The position numbers and the translations under genes are program-made. This document shows, piece after piece, positions 37,182-45,416 of a stretch of DNA of 64,000 bases. The DNA is from Scleromatobacter sp045810285 (GTDB taxonomy: Bacteria > Pseudomonadota > Gammaproteobacteria > Burkholderiales > Burkholderiaceae_C): positions 1 to 64,000 of the forward strand of contig JBJMWE010000281.1 of the NCBI GenBank assembly GCA_045810285.1, given 5' to 3'. The notes beneath the pieces were generated by a model. It was not told the DNA's origin. It did no database searches and saw only the letters and a program-made list of their open reading frames with translations. Within the stretch, counting starts at the first letter, position 1; each line of letters begins with the position of its first letter.

Positions 37182-40100
37182 TCAGTTCAGCGTCTTCTTC
37201 ACGCGGATGTTGCGCAGCTGGAAGTGGATGCTCCCGGCCTGGTCGCCCCAGGCGGGCAGCACCTCGACGCCCGAGGTCAGGCGGCTGGCGTCGAACCCGT
37301 TGGCCGCGTAGCTCGGGGCGCTGTACGGCAGCTTCACGTGCAGCCACGTGTTCAGCGGCGGGCGGCCGATGAGGTCCATCAGGTCGCCCGTGCGGCAGGT
37401 ATCCGGCGCGCTGTTGCACACGAGCTTCGTCCAGAAGGCCTGTGCCATGCCGCCGTAGTCCAGGATGCGCACGTCGTACTCCACGCCGCCGGTGGCGGCG
37501 ATGGACGAGGCGTCCAGCTTCGTTCCGGCCTTGGCGTCGATGGCGAAGCCCGCGTTGCCGCCCGTCTCCGCCTGGTTGGCCATGCGCACGTCCAGCACGC
37601 GCTTGCCGTCCTCGGCGACGAAGGCCGGATCGAGCGTGACCGTGCCGCGGCCGCCGGACTGCCAGACCCGCGGCGGATCGAACAGCGTCGTGTTGGCCAC
37701 GCCGTCGACGTAGACGTCCACGTCACCGGTCAGCGGCACCCGCGGCGACGCACACGCGATGGTGCCCGCGCGATGCGGTTCCCAGCGGATGTTGGCGATC
37801 TGCACGTCGAAGCGCCCGCTCGTGCCCAGGAGGAACGGCCGGTTGATGGCACCGAGGTCGGCGCCGCGCTCCGCCAGGCAGTCGATCGAGATCGACAGCG
37901 TGCTCCACGTGCCCACCGGCAGCGCCTGGATCGCGGACGTCGCGTCGGCCTGGCCCAGGCAGGGATAGTTGCAGTCCATGCGCACGTTCACCGCCTGGGT
38001 GGGCGGCGTCAGCACCTTGATGTCGAACGCGAGCGCGCCGGACGTGCCGCCGTAGGCCGAAAGGTCCACCTTCGCGTTGGCGTTGTCCTGCGCGAAGAAC
38101 TCGCCGTACGCGTCGTGCCAGCTCACCGACAGCGCAGCCCACTGGATGCCGTTCCGGTCGTCGACGGGCGTCGCCGAGATCTCGCCCGACGGCGTCGTGG
38201 TGGTCGCGTTGGTCGACAGCGCCACCGGCACGTCCCAGTTGGACGGGGCGCCGACCTGCATCTGCCAGTCGTCCTGGTTGATGCGGTCGAAGATCGCCAG
38301 CGGCTGGCTCGCCGTGCCGCCCGGCTGCTGGCCGCAACCGTAGTCCTGCGTGGCCTCGTCGAGGGCGCCCTGCGTGTCGCTGGACGTGTAGCGCAGGCCG
38401 TAGCCCCAGGCATACAGCGGCGCGTAGCCCGGCGCGAAGCGATCCTGGCTCGTCTGGCACGGGCTCTTCGGCCACGAGTACGACAGCGTGCCCTGGAAGT
38501 CGTATGCCACGCCCCCGCCGTCCTTCTGGAACAGCACGTCGGCCAGGCCGTCGCCCTCGGTGCCGGGCAGGAAGGCGGCCACGAACGCGTCGGAGCGGTT
38601 CAGTTCCTTGTTGACGTACAGCACGCGGCCCGAATAGAGCACCGTGACGATCTTCTTCACGCCCTTGGCCTTGAGCGCGTCGATCAGCGCAAGATCCTCC
38701 GGATGCAGCCTGGCCAGCTCCAGCGTCCTGGAGCTGCCGAGATCGCCCGCGCCCTCCGCGTACGGCGTCTCGCCGATGGCCACGACGGCGACGTCATACG
38801 ACGCGTCGGCCAGCGCGCCGTTCGGGCTCGTGTCGAGCACTGCGTTCGGGGCGATCCTGTGCACTGCGCCCCACAGCGTGCTGCCGCCGCCGAAATCGGC
38901 GTTCGGGTTGCCGCCCTGCCACGTGACGGACCAGCCGCCCGACTGGTTGGCGAGGCTGTCGGCGCTCTTGCCGGCCACCAGCACCCTGGCGCCGCGCGCC
39001 AGCGGCAGCACGTGGCCGTTGTTCTTCAGCAGCACGAGCGACTTGCGCACGGCCTCGCGCGCGACGGCGCGATCTTCCGGCGTGCCGATGGCGTGCGACG
39101 CGTTGCGCAGCGAGGGCCGGGGCCGATCCTGCAGGCCGAAGCGGAACTTCACGCGCAGGATGCGGCGCACCGCGTCGTCGATGCGCGCCTGCGGGATCTC
39201 GCCCGCGCGCACGCTGGCCAGCGTGTTGGCGATGAACGGCAGCCAGTCGGCGCGCGTGGGCGCCATGATCATGTCCACGCCGGCGTTGATGGCCTGCGGG
39301 CAATCGTTGGTGCTGCAGTCGCGCGTGGCCGAACTGTTGCTCCTCTTGACCTGCCCGATGCCGTTCCAGTCGGACACGACGAAGCCGTCGAAGCCGAGCT
39401 TGCCCTTGAGCACGTCGGTCAGCAGGTAGCCGTTGCCATGCATCTTGAGGGCCTTGCCGTCCGGGCCCAGCGCGGTGTCCAGCCAGCTGCTGTACGACAC
39501 CATCACCGTCTGCACGCCCGCCTGCAGCGCCGCGTAGTAGCCGCGGCCGTGGATGTTGACCAGGTCGGACTCGCTCGCGACCGTGATGCCCTGGTCGGTG
39601 CCGTTGGTGGTGCCGCCGTCGCCCAGGAAGTGCTTGGCCGTGGCGATCACCTTCTCGTTGACCGCGGCGTCCTTGCGCAGCTTGCCCTGCAGGCCCGTGA
39701 CCATGCGGCCGGCGTAGGACTGCTGCACCGACGGATCCTCGGAATAGCCCTCGTACGTGCGGCCCCAGCGGTCGTCGCGCACCACGGCGAGCGTCGGGCC
39801 GAAGGCCCAGTCGACGCCGGTGCGCGCCACCTCGAGCGCCGTCACCTTGCCGATGCGGCCCATCAGCTCGGGGTCGCGCATCGCGCCCAGGCCGATGTTC
39901 TGCGGGAACATCGTGGCCCCCTTCACGTTGTTGTGGCCGTGCACGGCATCCGTGCCCCACAGCAACGGGATGTGCAGGCGGTCCCGCATCGAGGCCGTCC
40001 ACAGCGCGTCGGCCTTGTCCAGCCAGGCCTGCACGGGTGCGGCCTTGTCGCCGCCGGGCCATGAGCCGCCGCCGTTGAGCACCGAGCCGATGTGGTACTG

Positions 40101-40436
40101 CACGATCTCGTCGGGCGTGACGTACTGGATCTCGGCCTGCGTCATCTGGCCGACCTTCTCTTCCAGCGTCATCTGCGCGAGCGTGGCCTCGACCCGGGCC
40201 TCGACGTCGGCCTCCTTGCCGAAGGCGCTGGTGACGTGCGGCCAATCGCCGAGCGCCGGCAGCGGTGCGGGGCTGGACGGCGCTGCGGCGGCCGCGGTGG
40301 CGGCGGCCTGGGCGCCCGCGTCCGCCCCGGGCGGGGTCTTCGGCTCGTCGCCGCCGCCGCACGCCGAGAGCGCCAGCGCGAGCACGGAGGCGAGGAAGGG
40401 CGCGCCGCGGCGAGCCCGCCACGAATGGATGGTCAT
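37182..40436 (-). CDS. Glycoside hydrolase family 3 lipoprotein with C-terminal extension
   Basis: A 1084-residue GH3 enzyme, longer than the usual 600-850. The lipobox LALSAC places the mature N terminus on a membrane. The N-terminal barrel holds the nucleophile Asp356 (FVVSDWNGIGQ) and the GH3 segments LLWGTDAVHGHNN and TAKHFLGDGGTTNGTDQG; the second domain includes SLVLLKNNGHVLPL. The last 350 residues or so contain galactose-binding-like beta-sandwich folds, as in ExoP-type 1,4-beta-glucan/xylan glucohydrolases. The enzyme probably releases glucose or xylose from oligosaccharides. The ATG at 40436 is preceded by AAGGAGA and was preferred to a start 30 bases upstream. It is divergent from a LacI-type gene. 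Confidence 0.88.
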   Translation of the reverse strand: MTIHSWRARRGAPFLASVLALALSACGGGDEPKTPPGADAGAQAAATAAAAAPSSPAPLPALGDWPHVTSAFGKEADVEARVEATLAQMTLEEKVGQMTQAEIQYVTPDEIVQYHIGSVLNGGGSWPGGDKAAPVQAWLDKADALWTASMRDRLHIPLLWGTDAVHGHNNVKGATMFPQNIGLGAMRDPELMGRIGKVTALEVARTGVDWAFGPTLAVVRDDRWGRTYEGYSEDPSVQQSYAGRMVTGLQGKLRKDAAVNEKVIATAKHFLGDGGTTNGTDQGITVASESDLVNIHGRGYYAALQAGVQTVMVSYSSWLDTALGPDGKALKMHGNGYLLTDVLKGKLGFDGFVVSDWNGIGQVKRSNSSATRDCSTNDCPQAINAGVDMIMAPTRADWLPFIANTLASVRAGEIPQARIDDAVRRILRVKFRFGLQDRPRPSLRNASHAIGTPEDRAVAREAVRKSLVLLKNNGHVLPLARGARVLVAGKSADSLANQSGGWSVTWQGGNPNADFGGGSTLWGAVHRIAPNAVLDTSPNGALADASYDVAVVAIGETPYAEGAGDLGSSRTLELARLHPEDLALIDALKAKGVKKIVTVLYSGRVLYVNKELNRSDAFVAAFLPGTEGDGLADVLFQKDGGGVAYDFQGTLSYSWPKSPCQTSQDRFAPGYAPLYAWGYGLRYTSSDTQGALDEATQDYGCGQQPGGTASQPLAIFDRINQDDWQMQVGAPSNWDVPVALSTNATTTTPSGEISATPVDDRNGIQWAALSVSWHDAYGEFFAQDNANAKVDLSAYGGTSGALAFDIKVLTPPTQAVNVRMDCNYPCLGQADATSAIQALPVGTWSTLSISIDCLAERGADLGAINRPFLLGTSGRFDVQIANIRWEPHRAGTIACASPRVPLTGDVDVYVDGVANTTLFDPPRVWQSGGRGTVTLDPAFVAEDGKRVLDVRMANQAETGGNAGFAIDAKAGTKLDASSIAATGGVEYDVRILDYGGMAQAFWTKLVCNSAPDTCRTGDLMDLIGRPPLNTWLHVKLPYSAPSYAANGFDASRLTSGVEVLPAWGDQAGSIHFQLRNIRVKKTLN

Positions 40437-40637
40437 GAGCTGTCTCCTTTGGTTCTTGTTCGTCACCCTGGCGCGGTGGGCGTCCCGGGTCCAGGGGATA
40501 TTAAGAAACGGACTGCGTATTCACAATCTGTTCAGGTAATGACAAACATTGGAAACGGCATTGGAAATACGGGGTGCGGTGTCACGCCGCAGGACGAGCG
40601 CCCCGTTGCCGCTTCGTGCATCAAGGAGACCGATCAG
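40437..40637. promoter_or_regulatory. Divergent control region between GH3 and the second LacI-type regulator
   Basis: An AT-richer stretch at about 40498-40575 separates the divergent genes. It contains two direct copies of CATTGGAAA twelve bases apart (starting near 40547 and 40559), followed by CGG and TACGG. No perfect palindrome is visible. Position alone makes it the likely site of control by the adjacent LacI-type protein. Confidence 0.4.
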
Positions 40638-41720
40638 GTGACCACCATCAAGGACGTTGCCCGGGCGGCCGGCGTCGGACTCGGCACGGCATCGCGCGCC
40701 CTCTCCGGGCACGGCTCCGTGGCCGCCGACACCCGCCGCCGCGTCGCGGCCGCCGCGCACGCGCTCGGATTCGAGCCGCGACCCGACGCGCGCCGGCGTC
40801 GCGCGCCCGCGCTGGACGCCATCGGCATCTACGTGCCTTCCTTCACCGGCAACTTCCACGCGCCCCTGATGCAGGCCGTGCAGGCCGAGCTGCGCGCCGT
40901 CGGCGGCCACCTGATCGCGGCCTGCGGCACCGGCGCCGGCGACGAGCGCCAGCAGGCGCTCCAGGGCATCGCGTTCCTGCTCGGTCGGCGCTGCGCCGGC
41001 ATCGTCGTGGTGGCGCCGGCCCTCGGCGAGGCCGACGTGGCGGCCCTGCGGCAGCGCCATCCGCACCTGGTGTTCGTCAACCGCGTCGGCGCGCCGGGCG
41101 ATCGCCAATGCTTCGCGATCGACCACGAGCTGGGCGGACGCCTGGCGGCCCGGGCGCTGGTCGAGCGCGGCCACCAGCGCATCGCCTGCATGGCCGGCGC
41201 CACCGACGCCCCCGACAACGCGCTGCGCATGCACGGCTTCCATGCGGAGCTCGCGCTGCACGGCCGGCGCGTGCCGGACGAACTGCGCGTCGTCGGCCAC
41301 TTCACGTTCGAGGGCGCGCATGCCGCCACGCGCGACCTGCTGCGGCGCGCGCCGGGCGCGTTCTCGGCGCTGTTCTGCGCGAACGACGCGATGGCCGTGG
41401 CCGCGATCGCCCGCCTCGCGCGGGCGCAGCTGCGCGTGCCGGACGACGTCTCGGTGGTGGGCTTCGACGACAGCGACCTGGCCACCTACACCTCGCCGCA
41501 GCTCACCACGGTGCGCATCCCGGTCGAGCACATGGCGGCCAATGCCTGCCGCTACCTGCTCAACGCATGCTTCGACATGGCCCACCCGGTGGTCCACGAG
41601 TTCAAGCCGATGCTGGTGTGGCGGCAGTCGGTGGCGCGCTGCGACGCGGTCGATGCGCCCCGCACGGACAGGCCCGAACCCGCCCGCGCCCGCGCCGGCG
41701 GCGTGGCGCTCTTGCGCTGA
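40638..41720 (+). CDS. LacI-family transcriptional regulator (second of two)
   Basis: A 360-residue protein starting at GTG 40638, which has AAGGAG at good spacing and places the helix-turn-helix at residue 2 (TTIKDVARAAGVGLGTASRA), as usual for LacI proteins. The effector domain follows (IGIYVPSFTGNFHAPLMQAV, CFAIDHELGGRLAARAL, FCANDAMAVAAIA, VPDDVSVVGFDDSD). The frame is open well upstream but that part is antisense to the GH3 gene. It is divergent from the GH3 gene and is the likely regulator of GH3 and the PEP-CTERM gene, responding to a released sugar. The C-terminal 30 residues are Arg/Ala-rich. Confidence 0.88.
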   Translation: MTTIKDVARAAGVGLGTASRALSGHGSVAADTRRRVAAAAHALGFEPRPDARRRRAPALDAIGIYVPSFTGNFHAPLMQAVQAELRAVGGHLIAACGTGAGDERQQALQGIAFLLGRRCAGIVVVAPALGEADVAALRQRHPHLVFVNRVGAPGDRQCFAIDHELGGRLAARALVERGHQRIACMAGATDAPDNALRMHGFHAELALHGRRVPDELRVVGHFTFEGAHAATRDLLRRAPGAFSALFCANDAMAVAAIARLARAQLRVPDDVSVVGFDDSDLATYTSPQLTTVRIPVEHMAANACRYLLNACFDMAHPVVHEFKPMLVWRQSVARCDAVDAPRTDRPEPARARAGGVALLR

Positions 41721-41748
41721 CGCGGCGCGTCAGGGATGCGGCCGCGCC

Positions 41749-42207
41749 TCAGTGCCAGTTGCCGACGCGCAGGTCGTTCGGCGCCGGGCGGCCCGCGCCC
41801 GTCTCGACGAAGTCGCGCAGGCTGACGAGGAACGTCGCCCACTTGGTGCTGCAGTGGGCCATGAACTCGACCTCCTCGCGCCAGCCGCGGTGGCTGAACA
41901 TGACGACGGTGAAGTCGTCCTGGCGCGACAGCGCGAACTCGATGCGGGTGCCGACCCATTCCGGCGGGCCATCCTTGACCTGCCAGCGCACCTTGTCGCT
42001 GGGCGACAGCTCCAGCACGTCCATGTCGAAGCCGCCAAGCAGCTCGCCGTTCTCGAGATGGAACACGAACTTGACGACGCCGCCGACCTTCGATTCGCCG
42101 GTCGTCTCCTGCGTCCACCAGCCCGCGAGGCCGGGCACGGTGGCGAGCGCGGCGTAGACGTCGGCGGCGGGCGCCTGGATGCCGATGCGATGGATGATGT
42201 CCTTCAT
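41749..42207 (-). CDS. SRPBCC-fold protein, AHSA1-like
   Basis: A 152-residue single-domain protein of the START/SRPBCC superfamily: IGIQAPAADVYAALATVPGL at the N terminus, then GWWTQETTG, a GFDMDVLELSPSDKVRW strand and the amphipathic C-terminal helix (HCSTKWATFLVSLRDFVE). Proteins of this AHSA1-like group bind hydrophobic ligands in a deep cavity; specific roles are rarely known. It converges on the LacI-type gene with 28 bases between them. Confidence 0.8.
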   Translation of the reverse strand: MKDIIHRIGIQAPAADVYAALATVPGLAGWWTQETTGESKVGGVVKFVFHLENGELLGGFDMDVLELSPSDKVRWQVKDGPPEWVGTRIEFALSRQDDFTVVMFSHRGWREEVEFMAHCSTKWATFLVSLRDFVETGAGRPAPNDLRVGNWH

Positions 42208-42697
42208 GATGAACTCCGATGGGTGCGTTGGGTGCGACGTCCGGGGTGGCGCGTCGTCGGAGTCGATGGTGGCCGCGGCGCAGTGCGAGCGTGAGTAACA
42301 AGATTGGCGCGAATGCGCGGCGACGACGCGGTCGCGGACCTGCGATCAAGGGGCACGGCCGCCGGGCATCCCAATCCCGCGTCCGCGTGGAACGCCTCGC
42401 CGTCGCGGCGCGCTCGCCACTCCCGGATGAACTCGGTCAGCCTCGAATACCCCACGCCGTACCAGGCTTGCGCAATTGGGGCGCCCGGCAGCGCCCCCAG
42501 CAGCGCCGCAAGGCACGAGCCGCACGAATCGTGGGGGGTACTGTCGCGTTGAAGACCCGGATTTCGTTTTCAACCTATACGGGCCACCGTATCTAATCCA
42601 ACGGCTCAATCAAACGGAGGGTCACTCCGTCAGACCAGCCGGACCTCCCACGCGTTGGCTGAACTCATCGATCTGTCAACGTGACGGGAACCCGATA
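42208..42697. other. Intergenic region upstream of the winged-helix regulator
   Basis: 490 bases without a convincing gene; open frames here have unusual composition and no ribosome sites. An A/T-richer segment from about 42550 carries an inverted repeat, ATACGG / CCGTAT with a 4-base loop (42577-42592), that could be an operator. GGGA at 42686-42689 is the ribosome site of the next gene. Confidence 0.45.
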
Positions 42698-43450
42698 GTG
42701 GCCCAGGGAAAAGAGATCGCCGAGGACGACATCCTCTCGGCGTGTGAGGAGATCCTGGCGAGCCCGACGTTCGCCAAGGCGCGCCGGATGAGCCGCCTGC
42801 TGCGCTTCCTGGTGGACCAGGCGGTTTCCGGCGGCGTGCGCAACACGATCGAGTACGCCATCGGGCTCGAGGTGTTCGATCGGGATCCGGCGACCTACAG
42901 CCCCGGCGACGATCCGACGGTGCGCGTCCAGGTCGGCCGCCTGCGACAGCGCCTGGACGCGTACTACGCCGCGCGCGCCGGGGGCCACGGAGTGGAGATA
43001 CGCATCCCTCTGGGCAGCTACATGCCCGTCATCCGCCACGTGACCGGCGAGCCGCCCCCAGGCGCTCGGCACGGCAGCCTGGCCTTCCAGTCCATCCGCT
43101 GCATCGCGGGCAGCGCCACCGGCGAGGCGTTCGCGTGCGGCCTTCAGGAGGAACTCCTGGCGCAGTTGTTCCAGGCCTTCAGCGACGTGGTGATGCTGCC
43201 GTCGACGCCCTCCATGGGCGCGCGCCGCAGCGTCGACGACGCACGGCCCCTTCACGCGCGCCACCGGATCGAAGGCAGCATCCGCATCGACAGCGAACGC
43301 ATCCGCACGTCGATGCGACTCGTCGAGCCGGCGCTGGGGCGCGTCGCGTGGGCGCGGCACTTCGATCGCGGCGTCCACTTCGACATCAGCCAACAGGAAG
43401 AACTCGCGTCTTCGATCTGCAGCGCCTTGAAACGCCACCTGGACGCCTGA
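42698..43450 (+). CDS. Winged-helix protein with TolB/FlgO-like C-terminal domain, putative regulator
   Basis: About 250 residues from a GTG with GGGA eight bases upstream; the frame is open further 5', where composition is not protein-like. Residues about 20-110 look like an OmpR/CadC-type winged helix: ARRMSRLLRFLVDQAVSGG, then YAIGLEVFDRDPATYSPGDD, then the likely recognition helix PTVRVQVGRLRQRLDAYY and a beta wing (EIRIPLGSYMPV). Residues about 120-250 (CGLQEELLAQLFQAFSDVVM, RHRIEGSIRIDSERIRTSMR) resemble the TolB/FlgO-type nucleotide-like fold often attached to such domains. No membrane segment is visible. It is encoded 177 bases before the RebB-like cluster, on the same strand, and is its most likely regulator, an inference from position. 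Confidence 0.6.
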   Translation: MAQGKEIAEDDILSACEEILASPTFAKARRMSRLLRFLVDQAVSGGVRNTIEYAIGLEVFDRDPATYSPGDDPTVRVQVGRLRQRLDAYYAARAGGHGVEIRIPLGSYMPVIRHVTGEPPPGARHGSLAFQSIRCIAGSATGEAFACGLQEELLAQLFQAFSDVVMLPSTPSMGARRSVDDARPLHARHRIEGSIRIDSERIRTSMRLVEPALGRVAWARHFDRGVHFDISQQEELASSICSALKRHLDA

Positions 43451-43517
43451 CGCGGACACGCGACCAGGAGGACCGCGCGCCCGGCTTCCTTTCACCGCCG
43501 ACGCGCCCGCCGCGATT

Positions 43518-43551
43518 GTTACCGTAACAGCGCATCCGACGTTACCGTAAC
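43518..43551. promoter_or_regulatory. Twin dyads GTTACCGTAAC ahead of the RebB-like cluster
   Basis: Two identical 11-base dyads (GTTAC, central C, GTAAC) at 43518-43528 and 43541-43551, start-to-start distance 23 bp, about two helical turns, so a dimer pair would lie on one face of the DNA. A further TTACCG occurs at 43557. They lie 76-110 bases before the first small gene, where promoter operators are expected. Confidence 0.6.
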
Positions 43552-43627
43552 GATACTTACCGACGATGAAGGCCCCGCCTACGATGGCTCTGCGTCTCGA
43601 CAAAAGACAACCCAGTGGAGCAAGACG

Positions 43628-43948
43628 ATGGCTGATGCACTTCCGGCCGAGATCATTCAGGCCATCGCGATATCCAACGCGAAGTCGATCGGCGAACAGC
43701 CGGCCGTGCTGGCCAATCTCGCGTTGGCACAACAGATCTTCAACCAGAACATGCAGCAGCAGATCGCGCTGAGCCAGCAGCAGGCGATGAACCAGATCCA
43801 GATGGCTGCCGCGGCGAAGTACGCGTCGATGATCGACAAGACGGCCGCTTGCCCGCACCAGACGACCTTCGACCAGATGACGAAGGAACTCGAGGAGATC
43901 CGCCACGAGCTGGCGCGCACCTCGACGCAGCACCGCGGCGGCATGTAG
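43628..43948 (+). CDS. RebB-like ('killing trait', R-body) small protein, paralogue 1
   Basis: A 106-residue protein with GGAG before its ATG. Its first 60 residues share a pattern with the next three genes: IAISNAKSIGEQPAVLANLA, then an Asn/Gln-rich amphipathic helix (IFNQNMQQQIALSQQQAMNQ). The order 'gExPAxxxxnL ... NAxxxQQ' is what I recall of the RebB family, whose members polymerise into R-bodies, coiled protein ribbons. The C-terminal third is charged (TKELEEIRHELART) and differs from the paralogues. No signal peptide or membrane segment. Assignment to RebB is by eye and should be tested; the paralogy inside the cluster is clear. Confidence 0.55.
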   Translation: MADALPAEIIQAIAISNAKSIGEQPAVLANLALAQQIFNQNMQQQIALSQQQAMNQIQMAAAAKYASMIDKTAACPHQTTFDQMTKELEEIRHELARTSTQHRGGM

Positions 43949-43959
43949 CGCGCCGTCCT

Positions 43960-44063
43960 GCCTCGACGGGTCCTCGAGGCGCCCCCAGGAGTTTCGTTCG
44001 CATTCCGCCGGAGTGCGATGAAAGCAACCTCCCCGTCGCCGGGGTGACGGTAGGCAAACCGTC
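43960..44063. promoter_or_regulatory. Structured leader: four consecutive hairpins between paralogues 1 and 2
   Basis: Within 104 bases there are four adjacent stems: GCCTCGA / TCGAGGC (43960-43980, 7 bp); an 8-bp stem with one wobble, CGCATTCC / GGAGTGCG, with a GCC loop (43999-44017); CCCCG / CGGGG with loop TCGC (44031-44044); and GACGG / CCGTC with loop TAGGCAAA (44046-44063). None has a T-run, so simple termination is unlikely. The element could set the expression ratio of paralogues 1 and 2 by RNA processing or act as a sensor. Downstream lies AAGGAG, the ribosome site of paralogue 2. Confidence 0.5.
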
Positions 44064-44096
44064 GTCGATGCATATCACCAACCCAAGGAGCAAACC

Positions 44097-44414
44097 ATGG
44101 CATCTCTTCCCGAAGAAGTCGTTACCGCAGTCGCGATCGGAAACCTGAAGGCGATCTCGGAACAGCCCGCGATGCTGTCCAACCTCGCCTACTCGAACAC
44201 GGTGGCCAATACCAACCTGTCGCAGCAGAACGCCGTGGCCAACCAGCAGGCCATGAACGAGCTGGGCATCTCGATCGTGGCCAAGGCCTCGAACACGGTC
44301 AGCAACCTCAGCCCGATGGAAGCCCGCGCCGCGGTGGACGTCCTGACCAACGACGAGCTCGCGCAGACCATCGCCGACATGAAGGCCACGCTGCAGGCCT
44401 TCACCGGTCGCTGA
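44097..44414 (+). CDS. RebB-like small protein, paralogue 2
   Basis: A 105-residue protein with an excellent ribosome site (AAGGAG) before the ATG. Residues 11-34 (AVAIGNLKAISEQPAMLSNL plus AYSN) are almost identical to paralogue 3, and the Gln/Asn helix that follows (LSQQNAVANQQAMNEL) is the RebB-like signature. The C-terminal half (ARAAVDVLTNDELAQTIADM) is also shared with paralogue 3. The protein is predicted soluble, helical, without Cys or signal peptide, as expected for a subunit that assembles in the cytosol. It is probably the second structural component; its strong ribosome site suggests high expression. Confidence 0.55.
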   Translation: MASLPEEVVTAVAIGNLKAISEQPAMLSNLAYSNTVANTNLSQQNAVANQQAMNELGISIVAKASNTVSNLSPMEARAAVDVLTNDELAQTIADMKATLQAFTGR

Positions 44415-44453
44415 TCCGTCCGATCCCGGCGGCCTTAATGCGAAGGACAGAAC

Positions 44454-44969
44454 ATGCTTGACGAACAAGTGACGACTGCAGTCGCCATCGGAAATCTCAA
44501 GGCGATTTCCGAACAGCCCGCGATGCTGTCCAACCTCGCCTATTCGAACGTGGTCTCCACCAACAACCTGGGGCAGCAGAACGCCGTTGCCAACCAGCGC
44601 GCGGTGGGCGAACTCGCGATCCCCCTGGTGGCCAAGGGAGTCAACACCATCAGCGACCTGGGGCCCCTGGCAGCCAGGGCGGCGGTGGATGTGCTGACCA
44701 ACGACGAGGTCGCCCAGGCGATCGCCGACCTCGAGGCGTCGGTCGAAGCGTTCGCGGGCCCGCGTGGCCAGGGTGGCAAGCCGCACCACGGCGGATGGAA
44801 GAGGCTGAGAGCCTTGATCGAGCTGGGCTTGCGCCTGGACGAGCACGGCCATCTGGTGGTCCCGGCCAACATGACGATCGTCGTGAACGGCCGCTTCGCG
44901 AAGGAAGACATCCAGATCAACGTCGACAACCACCGCGTCACCATCAAGGTGACGCAGTTGGCTCGGTAG
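44454..44969 (+). CDS. RebB-like protein with C-terminal extra domain, paralogue 3
   Basis: A 171-residue protein. Residues 1-100 are a near copy of paralogue 2 (shared AVAIGNLKAISEQPAMLSNL, QQNAVANQ and ARAAVDVLTNDE). After a Gly-rich linker (GPRGQGGKPHHGG) comes a domain of about 58 residues absent from the others: LRALIELGLRLDEHGHLVVP, then a beta-rich end (MTIVVNGRFAKEDIQINVDN). I do not recognise this domain; it could anchor or cap the assembly. The gene follows paralogue 2 by 39 bases, with AAGGA before the ATG. Confidence 0.55.
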   Translation: MLDEQVTTAVAIGNLKAISEQPAMLSNLAYSNVVSTNNLGQQNAVANQRAVGELAIPLVAKGVNTISDLGPLAARAAVDVLTNDEVAQAIADLEASVEAFAGPRGQGGKPHHGGWKRLRALIELGLRLDEHGHLVVPANMTIVVNGRFAKEDIQINVDNHRVTIKVTQLAR

Positions 44970-45026
44970 CGAAGCCCAGACCCGGATGGGGCCGCCGCGC
45001 GCGACTCCATCTTTCCAATTCCGAGG

Positions 45027-45416
45027 ATGGACATGCAAGAAGTCGACATCAGCATCACGGACAACCGCACCCAGGGCGACGACAGCGCCGTGATGTCCGT
45101 CGTCGCCCTGAGCGCGCTCGTATCGGCGGAGCAGCCGTCGGCCTTGTCCAACCTCTCCTACGGCAACCAGATCGTCAACAACGACCTGGCCGCCAAGGTG
45201 CAAGTCGCCCACCAGGACGCGTTGAACCGCCTGCGCCACTCGATCCTGGCCGATGCGGTCGATCGCGTCCAGAACATCGGCTCCAGGACGGCGCGCGCCG
45301 CCGTCGACGTGAGCTCCGGCAACGCGGCGGCCCAAAGCCTCATCGACCTGAAGTCCGCGATCGACGCCTTCGCCGCGCGTGGCCCGTCGCCACGGCCACT
45401 CCCGAGCCGGTCATGA
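45027..45416 (+). CDS. RebB-like small protein, paralogue 4
   Basis: A 129-residue, more diverged paralogue: VVALSALVSAEQPSALSNLS matches the EQPAxLxNLA block, VQVAHQDALNRLRHSI replaces the Gln-rich helix, and RTARAAVDVSSGNAAAQSLI keeps the C-terminal ARAAVDV block. Its N terminus has a unique acidic extension (MDMQEVDISITDNRTQGDD). Its stop overlaps the start of the next gene (ATGA), so from here on the cluster is translationally coupled. A start two codons later (MQEVD) is also possible. Confidence 0.5.
   Translation: MDMQEVDISITDNRTQGDDSAVMSVVALSALVSAEQPSALSNLSYGNQIVNNDLAAKVQVAHQDALNRLRHSILADAVDRVQNIGSRTARAAVDVSSGNAAAQSLIDLKSAIDAFAARGPSPRPLPSRS

Noticed and set aside
42476..42697. N-terminal extension of the winged-helix gene upstream to 42476
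   Set aside because: The extra residues are low in structure and unlike the family; GTG at 42698 has a good ribosome site and starts just before the conserved domain.
44020..44070. Possible cyclic di-GMP-I (GEMM) riboswitch, prompted by GCAACC, a CCCCG/CGGGG stem and TGACGGTAGGCAAACC
   Set aside because: The diagnostic tetraloop, the ACGCAAAGCC stretch and the second receptor stem are not present in order; kept only as an unassigned hairpin array.
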